Part shown: positions 1-8,447 of the stretch, one piece after another
How the letters are laid out: the number at the start of each line of letters is the position of its first letter
How positions within the stretch are numbered: position 1 is the stretch's first letter
Source of the DNA: Lachnospiraceae bacterium
Lineage (GTDB): Bacteria; Bacillota; Clostridia; Lachnospirales; Lachnospiraceae
Direction: 5' to 3'
Assembly (NCBI GenBank): GCA_015057865.1
Contig: SVDH01000004.1
Span: 43,746-107,745 of the forward strand
DNA length: 64,000 nt
The notes under the pieces: generated by a model
Told to the model about the DNA's origin: nothing
Seen by the model: the letters and a program-made list of their open reading frames with translations, nothing else
The model's database searches: none
Translations under genes and position numbers: made by a program

Positions 1-1524
1 CATGATCTCGATGATCCGGTTGGCGGTTGTCTGTACGATCTGATGATCCCGACAGGCAAGAAGGATGACACCCGGGAATTTGATCAGACCGTTGTTCAAT
101 GCGGTGATCGACTCCATATCAAGGTGGTTGGTCGGCTCGTCAAAGATCAGAACATTCGACTCTTCAATCATCATTCTCGAAAACATGACACGTACTTTTT
201 CTCCACCGGAAAGAACACGCATTTTCTTAATGCCGTCTTCACCTTTAAACAGCATTCTCCCGAGGAATCCGCGGACATAGGTTGCGTCCTTGATCTCAGA
301 AAACTGTGTCAGCCAGTCTGCAATGGCCATATCGGTATCAAAGATCTCAGTATTGTCTTTCGGGAAATAGGACTGGCTTGTTGTAACGCCCCATTTAAAT
401 GTACCTTCATCCGGCTCCATCTCTCCCATCAGGATCTTAAACAGTACGGTTTTTGCATGCTCGTTGCCGCCGACGAAAGCGATCTTGTCATCGTGCTCTA
501 CGTTAAAGGTGATGTTGTCAAGTACTTTGACGCCGTCGATGGTTTTGCTTAAGCCTTCTACCATCAGCACTTCATTTCCGATTTCTCTGTGCGGTCTGAA
601 ATCGATATAAGGATACTTTCTGCTGGACGGCTTGATCTCATCGAGTTCGATCTTTTCAAGTGCTTTTTTACGAGAGGTTGCCTGCTTGGATTTCGAGGCA
701 TTTGCAGAGAATCTGGAAATGAACTCTTTTAATTCCTTGATCTTCTCTTCTTTCTTTTTGTTTGCCTCTTTCATCTGCCGGATCATCAGCTGACTTGACT
801 CATACCAGAAATCATAGTTACCGGTATACAGCTGGATCTTACCATAATCGATGTCGGCAATATGCGTACATACTTTATTTAAGAAGTAACGGTCATGAGA
901 CACGACAATGACGGTATTGTCAAAATTGATGAGGAACTCTTCCAACCATGCGATCGCATCCAGGTCAAGGTTGTTGGTCGGCTCATCCAAAAGAAGGATA
1001 TCCGGATTTCCGAACAAAGCCTGCGCCAACAGGACTTTCACTTTCTGTGCACCGCCAAGATCACCCATCATGTTATAGTGAAGATCCGTTTCGATGCCAA
1101 GACCTGTCAGGATCGTCGCTGCATCAGATTCTGCATTCCAGCCATCCATTTCAGCGAATTCCGCTTCCAGCTCGCTGGCGCGGATGCCGTCTTCGTCGGA
1201 AAAATCTTCTTTCATATAAATTGCTTCTTTTTCCTTCATGATGTCATAAAGATGCTGATTGCCCATGATGACCGTATCAAGTACCGGATATGCATCATAT
1301 TTAAACTGATCCTGCTGAAGGAAGGAAAGCCGTTCGCCCGGAGAAATCACGACTTCTCCATTGGTCGGCTCGATCTGTCCGTTTAAGATCTTTAAAAATG
1401 TGGATTTTCCTGCGCCGTTTGCACCAATGATGCCGTAGCAGTTCCCTTCCGTAAACTTAATGTTTACTTCCTCAAAAAGGGCTTTTTTTCCGAATCTGAG
1501 CGTAACATTGTTTGCGCTGATCAT
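1..1524 (-). CDS. ABC-F family ATPase, YbiT/YkpA-like (C-terminus cut by window edge)
   Basis: This gene is absent from the ORF track because it runs off the left edge; 508 codons are visible from the ATG at 1524, which follows an AGGAGG site. It has two ABC domains and no membrane segment, as expected for ABC-F factors that act on the ribosome. NBD1 has a good Walker A (GANGAGKST), Walker B (ILLLDEPTNNLD) and SHDR, but its signature reads LGGAQK. NBD2 has a good signature (LSGGEKVRV) and Walker B (IFDEPTNHLD), but its Walker A is VGGNEHAKTV and the SHD motif reads CRDH. The inter-domain linker RFSANASKSKQATSRKKALEKI closely matches the YbiT subgroup. A role in translation is inferred from the family. 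The yraN stop lies 29 bp upstream, so it may be the last gene of the trmD-type operon. Confidence 0.9.
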   Translation of the reverse strand, partial: MISANNVTLRFGKKALFEEVNIKFTEGNCYGIIGANGAGKSTFLKILNGQIEPTNGEVVISPGERLSFLQQDQFKYDAYPVLDTVIMGNQHLYDIMKEKEAIYMKEDFSDEDGIRASELEAEFAEMDGWNAESDAATILTGLGIETDLHYNMMGDLGGAQKVKVLLAQALFGNPDILLLDEPTNNLDLDAIAWLEEFLINFDNTVIVVSHDRYFLNKVCTHIADIDYGKIQLYTGNYDFWYESSQLMIRQMKEANKKKEEKIKELKEFISRFSANASKSKQATSRKKALEKIELDEIKPSSRKYPYIDFRPHREIGNEVLMVEGLSKTIDGVKVLDNITFNVEHDDKIAFVGGNEHAKTVLFKILMGEMEPDEGTFKWGVTTSQSYFPKDNTEIFDTDMAIADWLTQFSEIKDATYVRGFLGRMLFKGEDGIKKMRVLSGGEKVRVMFSRMMIEESNVLIFDEPTNHLDMESITALNNGLIKFPGVILLACRDHQIVQTTANRIIEIM

Positions 1525-1553
1525 AAATGTGGTTCCTCCTGTAAATCATAAAT

Positions 1554-1922
1554 CTATAGGTAAAAGTTTCCAGCATAATCAAAAGCGTTCCGGATCAATC
1601 GGATCCCTGAAGGTGTGACTGCCGCGATATCAAAACGGCAGGGTGTGTCGGCAGGAATGCGATTGCTGTATAAATAATAGCTTGCGGCATTCGATATGCG
1701 CTGCTTCTTTTTGTGATCGACCGCTTCGGCCGGATCCCCGTATTGTCCGGCATGACGGTACTTAACTTCCAGAAAACAGATGGTCTCTCCTTCTTTTGCG
1801 ATCAGGTCGATCTCTCCGAACCTGCAGCGAAAGTTCTGCGTCAGAATCTGCCAGCCGTTCTGCTTTAAATATCCGGCCACCTGCATCTCATGCTCCGTTC
1901 CGATCTGTCGTTTGTTTTTCAT
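1554..1922 (-). CDS. yraN: YraN family (UPF0102) putative endonuclease
   Basis: A 122-residue protein of the YraN/UPF0102 family with a restriction-endonuclease-like fold. The core motif GEIDLIAKEGETICFLEVKYR matches the family pattern of an acidic pair followed by E-x-K. The cellular role is poorly defined; links to DNA processing are inferred from fold and context. The ORF track starts 10 codons upstream, but the ATG at 1922 (MKNKRQIGTEHE) is preceded by AGGAG at good spacing and is where the family normally begins. It follows rnhB, the usual gene order in Firmicutes. Confidence 0.9.
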   Translation of the reverse strand: MKNKRQIGTEHEMQVAGYLKQNGWQILTQNFRCRFGEIDLIAKEGETICFLEVKYRHAGQYGDPAEAVDHKKKQRISNAASYYLYSNRIPADTPCRFDIAAVTPSGIRLIRNAFDYAGNFYL

Positions 1923-1961
1923 CTGTTCTCCTGTCGGGTCAAGTATGATCATAAATATTGG

Positions 1962-2729
1962 TCAGATAAAATTTTTGATAAAGGTTTTTCGGTGGATCGG
2001 GCTTGGCCCGTATGTCCGGATCGCCTCAATGTGTGCCGCGGATCCATATCCTTTATGCGAAGCAAATCCGTACGCCGGATACTGTTTGTCATATTCCATC
2101 ATGATACGGTCTCGTGTGACCTTAGCCATGATGCTGGCAGCAGCGATCGATATACTTTTAGCGTCTCCTTTGATGATCGAACATTGCGGCTGTGAAAGGC
2201 CGGGGATCTCGACAGCATCGTTTAGCAGCATTTGAGGAGCCGGGATTAACTGACTGACGGCTTTCCGCATCGCTTCGTATGTGGCCTGCAGAATATTGAT
2301 CTCATCGATCCGTTCGGGTCCAACGATCCCGACAGCCCAACTGACGGCTTCCTGTCTGATCTGCTCATAAAGTTCTTCGCGCTTTTTTGCAGTCAGTTTT
2401 TTTGAGTCGTTCAGATAAAGCATATGACAGTCTTTCGGAAGGATCACAGCACCGGCAACGACCGGACCTGCAAGCGGGCCTCTTCCTGCCTCGTCGATTC
2501 CGCATATGATATCATATTTCTGTAAAAAACGGTCTTCATAAACCCGCATTTTTTCGATGCGGACCAGCTCTTTTTCATAATCTTCAAACAGTTTTTTTGC
2601 CCGTTTGACCAGAGCCTGTACGCCGCTTCTGTCATCATCGGAATAAATGCTGCAAAAAGACATCAGCTCCTGTGGCGGATAACTGTTTAGTTCAGCTTTG
2701 ATACTGGCAATGCTTTTTCGTATTTCCAT
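1962..2729 (-). CDS. rnhB: ribonuclease HII
   Basis: Ribonuclease HII cleaves the RNA strand of RNA/DNA hybrids and starts removal of single ribonucleotides from DNA. The catalytic block GIDEAGRGPLAGPVVAGAVI carries the D-E pair, followed by LNDSKKL and DAKSISIAAASIMAKVTRD, with further conserved acidic residues. I place the start at the ATG at 2729 (MEIRKSIASIKAEL) because it has a GGGAAG site and gives 255 residues; the longer 330-codon ORF overlaps rbgA and its extension looks non-coding. The roughly 70-residue segment before the catalytic core is typical of Firmicutes RnhB. It lies 31 bp after rbgA. Confidence 0.95.
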   Translation of the reverse strand: MEIRKSIASIKAELNSYPPQELMSFCSIYSDDDRSGVQALVKRAKKLFEDYEKELVRIEKMRVYEDRFLQKYDIICGIDEAGRGPLAGPVVAGAVILPKDCHMLYLNDSKKLTAKKREELYEQIRQEAVSWAVGIVGPERIDEINILQATYEAMRKAVSQLIPAPQMLLNDAVEIPGLSQPQCSIIKGDAKSISIAAASIMAKVTRDRIMMEYDKQYPAYGFASHKGYGSAAHIEAIRTYGPSPIHRKTFIKNFI

Positions 2730-2760
2730 TTGCTTCCCTGTGATTTCTTTTGAAAAGTAA

Positions 2761-3609
2761 TTACGATTGTTCGGGTGTTTCGAGACTGATCTGTCCAAGC
2801 TTCCCGGAACGAAAATCATCAAGCAGCAGGGATGCTGCCTTTTCATAATCAATCTCAGCGCCCTTTTTGATGCAGTTTCGGCAGGCTGCGATCTCTTCAA
2901 GAATGGAAACCGGTGTTCCGTCTGCAGAAATCGGATAATAACCGGCGATCGCATCCGGATATAAAGACCGGAGCATTTCGATCAATTCCAGTGCAAGATC
3001 CGTAACAGACAGGATCTGATCATTCATAGAGCCGATCAGCGCAAGATGAAGTCCCACAGTCTGATCTTCAAACTTTGGCCATAATATACCCGGGGTATCG
3101 AGTAATTCGACATTTTTGTTCAGCCGGATCCACTGTTTACCTTTCGTGACACCGGGCCGGTTGCCGGTTTTGGCGACAGCACGTCCTGCAAACGTATTGA
3201 TAAAAGTGGATTTTCCCACATTCGGAATACCGACGACCATTGCGCGGATCGGCCGGTTTTTGATACCGCGCTTTCGATCCCGTTCGAGCTTCGCACTGCA
3301 GCTTTCCATAACAGAAGCAAGTACCTGCTTCATCGCATTTTTTTTTCGGGAATCCAGGCAAACCGTCTCAAATCCGAGCTTTTTATAATGTTCCGTCCAC
3401 AAGCGGTTCTTTTCGGGATCCGCGAGGTCTGCCTTATTTAAAAGGATGAGTCTGGCTTTGTTATTTGCAAGAGAATCTATATCAGGATTTCTGCTTGCAT
3501 TTGGGATCCTGGCGTCTGCAAGCTCGATGATCAGATCGATCAGTTTCAAGTCTTCCTGCATTTGACGCCTGGCTTTTGCCATGTGCCCCGGATACCATTG
3601 AAAGTCCAT
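2761..3609 (-). CDS. rbgA: ribosome biogenesis GTPase RbgA (YlqF)
   Basis: Circularly permuted GTPase needed for late 50S subunit maturation in Bacillus and relatives. The motif order is permuted: G4 (LLNKADL, about residue 57), then G1 (GIPNVGKSTFIN, about 128) and G3 (DTPGILWP, about 172). The N-terminus MDFQWYPGHMAKARRQ is diagnostic for the YlqF/MTG1 group. The length of 282 residues is normal. Its place between lepB and rnhB in an operon with rplS and rimM fits a ribosome-assembly role. Confidence 0.97.
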   Translation of the reverse strand: MDFQWYPGHMAKARRQMQEDLKLIDLIIELADARIPNASRNPDIDSLANNKARLILLNKADLADPEKNRLWTEHYKKLGFETVCLDSRKKNAMKQVLASVMESCSAKLERDRKRGIKNRPIRAMVVGIPNVGKSTFINTFAGRAVAKTGNRPGVTKGKQWIRLNKNVELLDTPGILWPKFEDQTVGLHLALIGSMNDQILSVTDLALELIEMLRSLYPDAIAGYYPISADGTPVSILEEIAACRNCIKKGAEIDYEKAASLLLDDFRSGKLGQISLETPEQS

Positions 3610-3625
3610 AATCTGTTCCTTTCTG

Positions 3626-4213
3626 TTATTCTATACGTCCAAAATCATCAAACGGTGATATACGAAACCATATTTTGCCGACGATCGCGTCTTTGCTGAT
3701 CAGTCCAACCGACTCATACCGGCTGTCTTCGCTGGTGGACGGATCATCTCCCATAAGGAAATATTCGTCATCAGACAAAAGAATACCGTCTTTGGCGGAA
3801 CCGGACATATCGATCCTGGTCTTTGCATAAGGTTCATAACGTGTGTCGTTGACATAGAGATATCCGTCTGTGATCTGAACATAATCACCCGGAACGGCAA
3901 CGACACGTTTGACCGTGTTATGCTGCCAGCCGCTGCCCTCTGTGTTATACAAAACGATATCATCGGCCTTTGGATCAGACAGATGATATACAAAACGATT
4001 CAGCAGAACACGCTGGCCGGGCGATAAGGTATCTTCCATGGATGTATCAGAGATCCGGACCTGAATGCCGAAAAAAAAGACAAGCAGAAATGCAAGTATC
4101 AGAACGCCGGCGATCTGTAACGGAAATATGAATTTTTTAAACGGGCGCCTCCGATCCCGCAGATCATAAAAGGGATCTCTGGTTCTGCCTGTATAAAACC
4201 GGTCTGACGGCAT
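3626..4213 (-). CDS. lepB: signal peptidase I
   Basis: Membrane-bound serine/lysine protease that removes signal peptides from secreted proteins. The visible protein has 195 residues: a short basic cytoplasmic N-terminus, one transmembrane helix (LQIAGVLILAFLLVFFFGI, about residues 32-50), then the catalytic domain. Box B is SDTSMEDTL with the nucleophilic Ser; box D, VKRVVAVPGDYV, holds the general-base Lys; box E is GDDPSTSEDSR. The single N-terminal helix is the Gram-positive type. I start at 4213 (MPSDRF), which has AAGGAG upstream; the 16 upstream codons of the ORF are unlikely. A weak hairpin separates it from rplS. Confidence 0.95.
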   Translation of the reverse strand: MPSDRFYTGRTRDPFYDLRDRRRPFKKFIFPLQIAGVLILAFLLVFFFGIQVRISDTSMEDTLSPGQRVLLNRFVYHLSDPKADDIVLYNTEGSGWQHNTVKRVVAVPGDYVQITDGYLYVNDTRYEPYAKTRIDMSGSAKDGILLSDDEYFLMGDDPSTSEDSRYESVGLISKDAIVGKIWFRISPFDDFGRIE

Positions 4214-4232
4214 TTCAAACTCCTTGTATAGG

Positions 4233-4258
4233 AAAAGGCATGCACGATGGTGCATGCC
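4233..4258 (-). terminator. hairpin between rplS and lepB, possible weak terminator
   Basis: A perfect 9-bp inverted repeat GGCATGCAC/GTGCATGCC with a 4-nt loop is followed on the minus strand by only TTTT. The short U run suggests partial termination or mRNA stabilisation rather than a complete stop, giving less lepB than rplS transcript. Confidence 0.45.
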
Positions 4259-4279
4259 CAAAACCTGATTATTTCTAGC

Positions 4280-4639
4280 TTATCTCGGAATAACTTTCTC
4301 TTTAACCTTGGTTGCCTTTCCGACACGTCCGCGCAGATAATGCAGTCTTGCTCTTCTGACTTTACCTCTGCGAACAACTTCGATGGTAGCAACGTTCGGA
4401 GAATTAACCGGCCAGGTTTTTTCAACACCTACACCGTTGGAGAATTTACGTACGGTAAATGTCTCACGGTTGCTGCCGCCCTGTCTCTTCAAAACAGTGC
4501 CTTCGAAAACCTGAATTCTTTCACGGTTTCCCTCTTTGATCTTTGCATGGACCCTTACAGTATCACCGACACGAAAGTCCGGCAGGTCCTCGCGGATATC
4601 AGCCGCTTCGATACTTCTTAAGATTTCCTGTGTATTCAT
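4280..4639 (-). CDS. rplS: 50S ribosomal protein L19
   Basis: Ribosomal protein L19, located at the 30S-50S interface. The 119-residue product starting [18 protein letters not shown] carries typical blocks ([49 protein letters not shown]). The start at 4639 has GGAGG nine bases upstream; the ORF-track extension of 19 codons is the leader RNA. It has its own promoter after trmD, so its level can exceed that of the upstream genes. Confidence 0.98.
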   Translation of the reverse strand: MNTQEILRSIEAADIREDLPDFRVGDTVRVHAKIKEGNRERIQVFEGTVLKRQGGSNRETFTVRKFSNGVGVEKTWPVNSPNVATIEVVRRGKVRRARLHYLRGRVGKATKVKEKVIPR

Positions 4640-4715
4640 TTGTGACCTCCTGTTTATCCGGATGTTCATAACACAAGCTTCGTGCCAGCGGACCATCTCC
4701 TCTTTTATTCACACC
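4640..4715 (-). promoter_or_regulatory. rplS 5' leader, possible L19-type autoregulatory RNA
   Basis: Between the promoter and the rplS start lie about 75 nt that can fold: CACGA/TTGTG forms a short hairpin, and GTCCG can pair with CGGAT around it, just before AGGAGGTC. L19 leaders that control rplS are known in Firmicutes. I cannot confirm a match to that family from reading alone, so this is an inference from position and pairing. Confidence 0.35.
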
Positions 4716-4720
4716 AAAAT

Positions 4721-4749
4721 AATTTATCATATTGAAAAAAGAAAAGCAA
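4721..4749 (-). promoter_or_regulatory. promoter upstream of rplS
   Basis: On the minus strand TTGCTT, a 17-bp spacer, and TAAATT with an extended TGA just before it. It lies between trmD and rplS, giving rplS-lepB-rbgA-rnhB-yraN an internal start. Confidence 0.6.
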
Positions 4750-4778
4750 GTATTTTCTGTGATTTTCAACGTCTGATC

Positions 4779-5516
4779 TTACAGTCTGTTTTTATGCTTC
4801 AGGATCTGCGAGATCTCTTCCCGTGTAAGATCTGCCTCTTTTAAAAGATCAGGTCGCATCGCAACTGTGCGTTTTAAGGATTCTTCTCTCCGCCAGGAAC
4901 AGATCCGTTCATGATCTCCGGACAGCAGTACATCCGGCACGTGCTCTCCCATCCAGCATTCCGGTCTGGAGAACTGGGGATATTCCAATAGTCCGTTTTC
5001 AAAGGATTCGCCTTCTCCTGAAACTTCATTTCCGAGGACGCCCGGGATCATACGTGAAATGGCATCGATCATCATCAGTGCCGGCAGTTCGCCTCCTGTC
5101 AGAACAAAATCTCCGGCAGATACAGGATCTGTTACGATCTTGTCTAAAACACGTTCATCAACACCTTCATAATGTCCGCACAGAAAGACCAGATCCTCTT
5201 CTTTGGCCAGTTCTTTGGCCATATCCTGGTCAAAGGTGCGTCCCTGGGGCGTCAGATAGATACAGCGCGGTTTTCCGGAGATGCCTGATATGACATCTGA
5301 CCAGGCATCGTAGATCGGCTGGGCCTGCATGACCATGCCGGGACCGCCGCCATACGGATAATCGTCTACTTTTTTATGCTTGTCCAGAGAATAGTCCCGG
5401 ATATTGACTGCCCTGTAGGAAAGAATGCCATTCTCACATGCCCGTCCGAGAATGCTCGCATCCATATAAGCAGAGATCAGTTCCGGAAATAATGTCAGAA
5501 TATGATACTTCATCAC
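4779..5516 (-). CDS. trmD: tRNA (guanine-37-N1)-methyltransferase
   Basis: Methylates N1 of G37 next to the anticodon using SAM, preventing +1 frameshifts. At 245 residues it has the normal length. The trefoil-knot SAM site is visible: YPYGGGPGMVMQAQP (about residue 54), LCGHYEGVDERVL (about 112) and DFVLTGGELPALMMIDAI (about 136). The ATG overlaps the rimM stop by four bases (ATGA), indicating translational coupling with the ribosome-maturation factor that precedes it in most bacteria. Confidence 0.98.
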   Translation of the reverse strand: MMKYHILTLFPELISAYMDASILGRACENGILSYRAVNIRDYSLDKHKKVDDYPYGGGPGMVMQAQPIYDAWSDVISGISGKPRCIYLTPQGRTFDQDMAKELAKEEDLVFLCGHYEGVDERVLDKIVTDPVSAGDFVLTGGELPALMMIDAISRMIPGVLGNEVSGEGESFENGLLEYPQFSRPECWMGEHVPDVLLSGDHERICSWRREESLKRTVAMRPDLLKEADLTREEISQILKHKNRL

Positions 5517-6025
5517 AGTTCCCTCAGTCCCGGCATCAGGTAAACAGTAAGCTTTCCTGATTCAAGATCGACTTCTTTGACACACTGACGGATCGCCGGA
5601 AGCAAAAGCTCGGTCCCATTCGTATGTTTAACGACATAAACATCGTTTGCGCCTGTCGTGATCACGTCTGTCAATTCGCCCAGGGATTCGCCCTCAGTAG
5701 AGTAAACACTCAGACCGATCAGATCCGCTATAAAGTATTCGTTTTCAGCAAGCGGAACGGCCTGTTCTCTGGTAATATAAAGACCTTTGCCCCGAAAGCC
5801 CTGGATCTCATTGATATTATTGTATTCTGCAAAACGCAGGACAGCCATGTTTTTGACAAACTTTACCTGCGTGACATGCAGGATCATATTCTCTTTATCC
5901 GGCTCCAGGATCACGGTTTTAAGCTTTTTAAAGCGTTTGATATCATCTGTAGTCGGAAACACTTTGACTTCACCGGCGATTCCATGTGTATTTGCAATGA
6001 CGCCAACTTTTAACAAATCATCCAT
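5513..6025 (-). CDS. rimM: 16S rRNA processing factor RimM
   Basis: Assists assembly of the 30S head and binds S19. The 170-residue protein has the N-terminal RimM barrel (VGVIANTHGIAGEVKVFPTTDD) and a C-terminal PRC-barrel (YFIADLIGLSVYSTEGESLGELTDVITTGANDVYVVK). The start MDDLLKVG has only a weak AGAAAG site. A strong hairpin with a U run lies just upstream, separating it from khpA, so it may have its own start or depend on read-through. It overlaps trmD by four bases. Confidence 0.96.
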   Translation of the reverse strand: MDDLLKVGVIANTHGIAGEVKVFPTTDDIKRFKKLKTVILEPDKENMILHVTQVKFVKNMAVLRFAEYNNINEIQGFRGKGLYITREQAVPLAENEYFIADLIGLSVYSTEGESLGELTDVITTGANDVYVVKHTNGTELLLPAIRQCVKEVDLESGKLTVYLMPGLREL

Positions 6026-6044
6026 TGATCATAAATCTTTCTTT

Positions 6045-6074
6045 AAAAAATGTGCTCTCGTGATCGAGAGCACA
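6045..6074 (-). terminator. intrinsic terminator between khpA and rimM
   Basis: Perfect 10-bp stem TGTGCTCTCG/CGAGAGCACA with a 4-nt loop, followed on the minus strand by TTTTTT. It looks like a full intrinsic terminator placed inside the otherwise continuous rpsP-khpA-rimM-trmD order. Confidence 0.8.
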
Positions 6075-6079
6075 TTCAA

Positions 6080-6310
6080 TTATACGATTTCTACAATGAC
6101 TTTCTTGTCATTCTCCCTGGAAGCGGCCGCTTTCACAACGGCACGGATCGCTTTTGCGATCCTTCCCTGCTTTCCGATAACTTTACCCATATCGGCTGAT
6201 GCAACATGGAGTTCATAAACGACCAGATGGCCTTTTTCTCTGACAGATACCGTAACTTCTTCCGGGTTATCGACAAGTGATTTTGCAATTACTGCGATTA
6301 ACTCCTGCAT
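6080..6310 (-). CDS. khpA: KH-domain RNA-binding protein KhpA (YlqC)
   Basis: A 76-residue single KH-domain protein. The motif GKVIGKQGRIAKAIRAVVKAA is the GxxG loop of a type II KH fold. KhpA partners with KhpB/Jag in Gram-positive bacteria to bind small RNAs and mRNAs and affects cell division; here the function is inferred from family. It sits in the conserved slot between rpsP and rimM, and a terminator follows directly. Confidence 0.95.
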   Translation of the reverse strand: MQELIAVIAKSLVDNPEEVTVSVREKGHLVVYELHVASADMGKVIGKQGRIAKAIRAVVKAAASRENDKKVIVEIV

Positions 6311-6327
6311 GTTTTTACCTCACGAAT

Positions 6328-6573
6328 CTATTTCTCAATACCGGCATTCTTCAGAATTCTTTCTACAGTAGCTGTCGGCTGAGCGCCGTTGGAAAGCCAT
6401 TTTTTAACAGCCTCTTCATCAACCTTAACCTCTGAAGGCTCTTTGCACGGATCGTAATAACCGACCTGCTCGATGAATCTGCCGTCACGCGGGCTTCTGG
6501 AATCAGCTACTACGATTCTGTAAAAAGGTGCTTTTTTCTTTCCCATTCTTTTTAATCTGATTTTTACTGCCAT
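6328..6573 (-). CDS. rpsP: 30S ribosomal protein S16
   Basis: Small-subunit protein needed for early 30S assembly. The 81-residue product begins [26 protein letters not shown], the classical S16 N-terminus, and includes [13 protein letters not shown]. The start at 6573 has GGGAGGAAA upstream; the ORF-track start eight codons earlier is in the leader. It lies between ffh and khpA in the usual order. Confidence 0.98.
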   Translation of the reverse strand: MAVKIRLKRMGKKKAPFYRIVVADSRSPRDGRFIEQVGYYDPCKEPSEVKVDEEAVKKWLSNGAQPTATVERILKNAGIEK

Positions 6574-6618
6574 GATTTGTTTCCTCCCTATAATCAATTC
6601 TTTATTTATTTATCTATG

Positions 6619-7974
6619 TTAAAACGGAAGTTTTAATCCGCCGAACATACCACCGCGTTTACCTTTGCCTGTCAGGCCGGGCATGGATTTCATCATTTTC
6701 TTTGCCTGTTCAAACTGCTTGACAAGACGATTGACCTCTGAAATATCTACACCGGCGCCGGCAGCGATCCTGCGCTTGCGGCTCGGGTTCATGATAGATG
6801 GTTTGCTGCGTTCCTCAGGTGTCATCGAATAGATGATGGCTTCAATACGTGCCATCTTTTTGTCATCAACAGCATCCTCGATCTGCTTTAACTGGCTGCC
6901 GCCCATGCCTGGCATCATGGAAAGAACGCTTGTCAGGCCGCCCATCTTTTTCATCTGCTGCATTGAGGTCAGATAATCATCAAAGGTGAACTCCGCACGC
7001 TTCATGCGCTTTTCCATCTCAGCGGCTTTTTCTTCGTCGATCTCTTCCTGTGCTTTTTCAATCAGCGTCAGGACATCGCCCATTCCAAGGATTCTCGATG
7101 CCATACGATCCGGATAGAACTGTTCCAGGTCAGAGAGTTTCTCTCCCATGCCGGCATAAAGAATCGGCTTTCCTGTAACCGCGCGGATCGACAAGGCTGC
7201 ACCGCCTCGGGTGTCGCCGTCGAGCTTTGTCAGGACGACACCGTCGATGCCGATCCTCTCGTCAAAGGTCTTGGCAACATTAACAGCATCCTGACCGGTC
7301 ATCGCGTCAACCACAAGAATCGTCTGAGCGACATCTACCGCTTCCTTGATCGCCTCAAGCTCCTGCATCATATCATCATCTATGTGAAGACGCCCGGCGG
7401 TATCGAGAATGACAAGACGGTTGTCATTTTTGGAAGCATGTTCAATGGCGGCTTTCGCAATGTCAACAGGACTGTGTCCGTCCCCCATGGAGAACACTTC
7501 CACACCCTGCTTTTCGCCGTTGACCTGCAGCTGTTTGATCGCGGCAGGACGATAGATATCACAGGCAACAAGCAGAGGATTTTTCCCTTTCAGCTTATAT
7601 TTGCCTGCCAGCTTGGCGGCTGTTGTTGTTTTGCCGGCGCCCTGAAGACCTGTCATCATCAGGACTGTGATCGATTTGCCGGGACGGAATGCGATCTCTG
7701 TGGTCTCACTGCCCATCAGTGTAACCATCTCATCGTTTACGATCTTGATCACCATCTGTCCGGGGTTCAAACCGTTCATCACGTCGGAACCGATCGCGCG
7801 CTCTTCAACGGATTTGACAAATTGCTTCACGACGCGGAAATTAACATCTGCCTCTAAAAGTGCCATCTTGACTTCTTTTAAAGCAGTCTTAACATCTGCT
7901 TCCGTTAACCGGCCTTTGCTTCTTAAGTTGCGAAACACATTTTGCAGTTTTTCAGAAAGACTTTCAAATGCCAT
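6619..7974 (-). CDS. ffh: signal recognition particle protein Ffh
   Basis: SRP GTPase that binds 4.5S/6S-like SRP RNA and signal sequences and brings ribosomes to FtsY at the membrane. The 451 residues comprise an N domain, a G domain with GLQGAGKTTTAAKLAG (about residue 107), DTAGRLHID and TKLDGDTRGGAALS, and a methionine-rich M domain (MMPGMGGSQ, PSIMNPSRKRRIAAGAG). It follows ylxM by about 36 bp; the receptor gene ftsY is 1.3 kb upstream in the neighbouring unit. Confidence 0.98.
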   Translation of the reverse strand: MAFESLSEKLQNVFRNLRSKGRLTEADVKTALKEVKMALLEADVNFRVVKQFVKSVEERAIGSDVMNGLNPGQMVIKIVNDEMVTLMGSETTEIAFRPGKSITVLMMTGLQGAGKTTTAAKLAGKYKLKGKNPLLVACDIYRPAAIKQLQVNGEKQGVEVFSMGDGHSPVDIAKAAIEHASKNDNRLVILDTAGRLHIDDDMMQELEAIKEAVDVAQTILVVDAMTGQDAVNVAKTFDERIGIDGVVLTKLDGDTRGGAALSIRAVTGKPILYAGMGEKLSDLEQFYPDRMASRILGMGDVLTLIEKAQEEIDEEKAAEMEKRMKRAEFTFDDYLTSMQQMKKMGGLTSVLSMMPGMGGSQLKQIEDAVDDKKMARIEAIIYSMTPEERSKPSIMNPSRKRRIAAGAGVDISEVNRLVKQFEQAKKMMKSMPGLTGKGKRGGMFGGLKLPF

Positions 7975-8010
7975 GTGATTCTCCTGATATACCTTTTAAC
8001 AGGTTATCTG

Positions 8011-8355
8011 TTACAATTCTTCAGAAAGTGCTGCGGCGATCGCAGCAATCTTTTCCAAATGATCCTTTTGCGCATCTTTTGGACATTCCTCGGCAAGCTT
8101 ACGGATCTCATCAACCTGATGACGTGTCTGTCTGAAACGTTCAAACAGGTGAAGCTTGTTTTCATATCCCTCCAGGAGCTTGTCACATCTTCTGATCAGA
8201 TCGTGAACGCCCTGTCTGCTGATCGAAAGCTCGTTTGCGATCTCTCCAAGAGACATATCGTTTAAAACGGCGTCCTCATATACCTGTCTTTGATGTTCCG
8301 TCAGAAGCTCTCCATAAAAATCATAGAGGAAAACCTGACGATCGATCTTCTCCAT
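8011..8355 (-). CDS. ylxM: YlxM/p13-like DNA-binding regulator of SRP genes
   Basis: A 114-residue helix-turn-helix protein (EYAGEL-type start MEKIDRQVFLYDFYGELLTEHQRQVYEDAVLNDMSLGEIANELSISRQGVHDLIRR) of the YlxM/UPF0122 family. It is nearly always linked to ffh and in streptococci modulates SRP activity. I place the start at 8355 with a GAGGTG site; the 19 upstream codons overlap the promoter region. It is the first gene of the ffh-trmD unit. Confidence 0.95.
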   Translation of the reverse strand: MEKIDRQVFLYDFYGELLTEHQRQVYEDAVLNDMSLGEIANELSISRQGVHDLIRRCDKLLEGYENKLHLFERFRQTRHQVDEIRKLAEECPKDAQKDHLEKIAAIAAALSEEL

Positions 8356-8418
8356 AAAAGCACCTCGAATGACTGGTTTTTGTATACGGACAGTCTTAGC
8401 CCGGATACGCACCTGTAC

Positions 8419-8447
8419 ACACTAACACACAAAAACAGAGGTGTCAA
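8419..8447 (-). promoter_or_regulatory. promoter of the ylxM-ffh operon
   Basis: Minus strand: consensus TTGACA, 17-bp spacer, TAGTGT. The -35 box is contained in the downstream arm of the ilvA terminator hairpin. Confidence 0.65.

Noticed and set aside
2730-2954. 75-residue N-terminal extension of RNase HII in the ORF track
   Set aside because: It overlaps the rbgA coding end, and the ATG at 2729 has a ribosome binding site and matches the family start.
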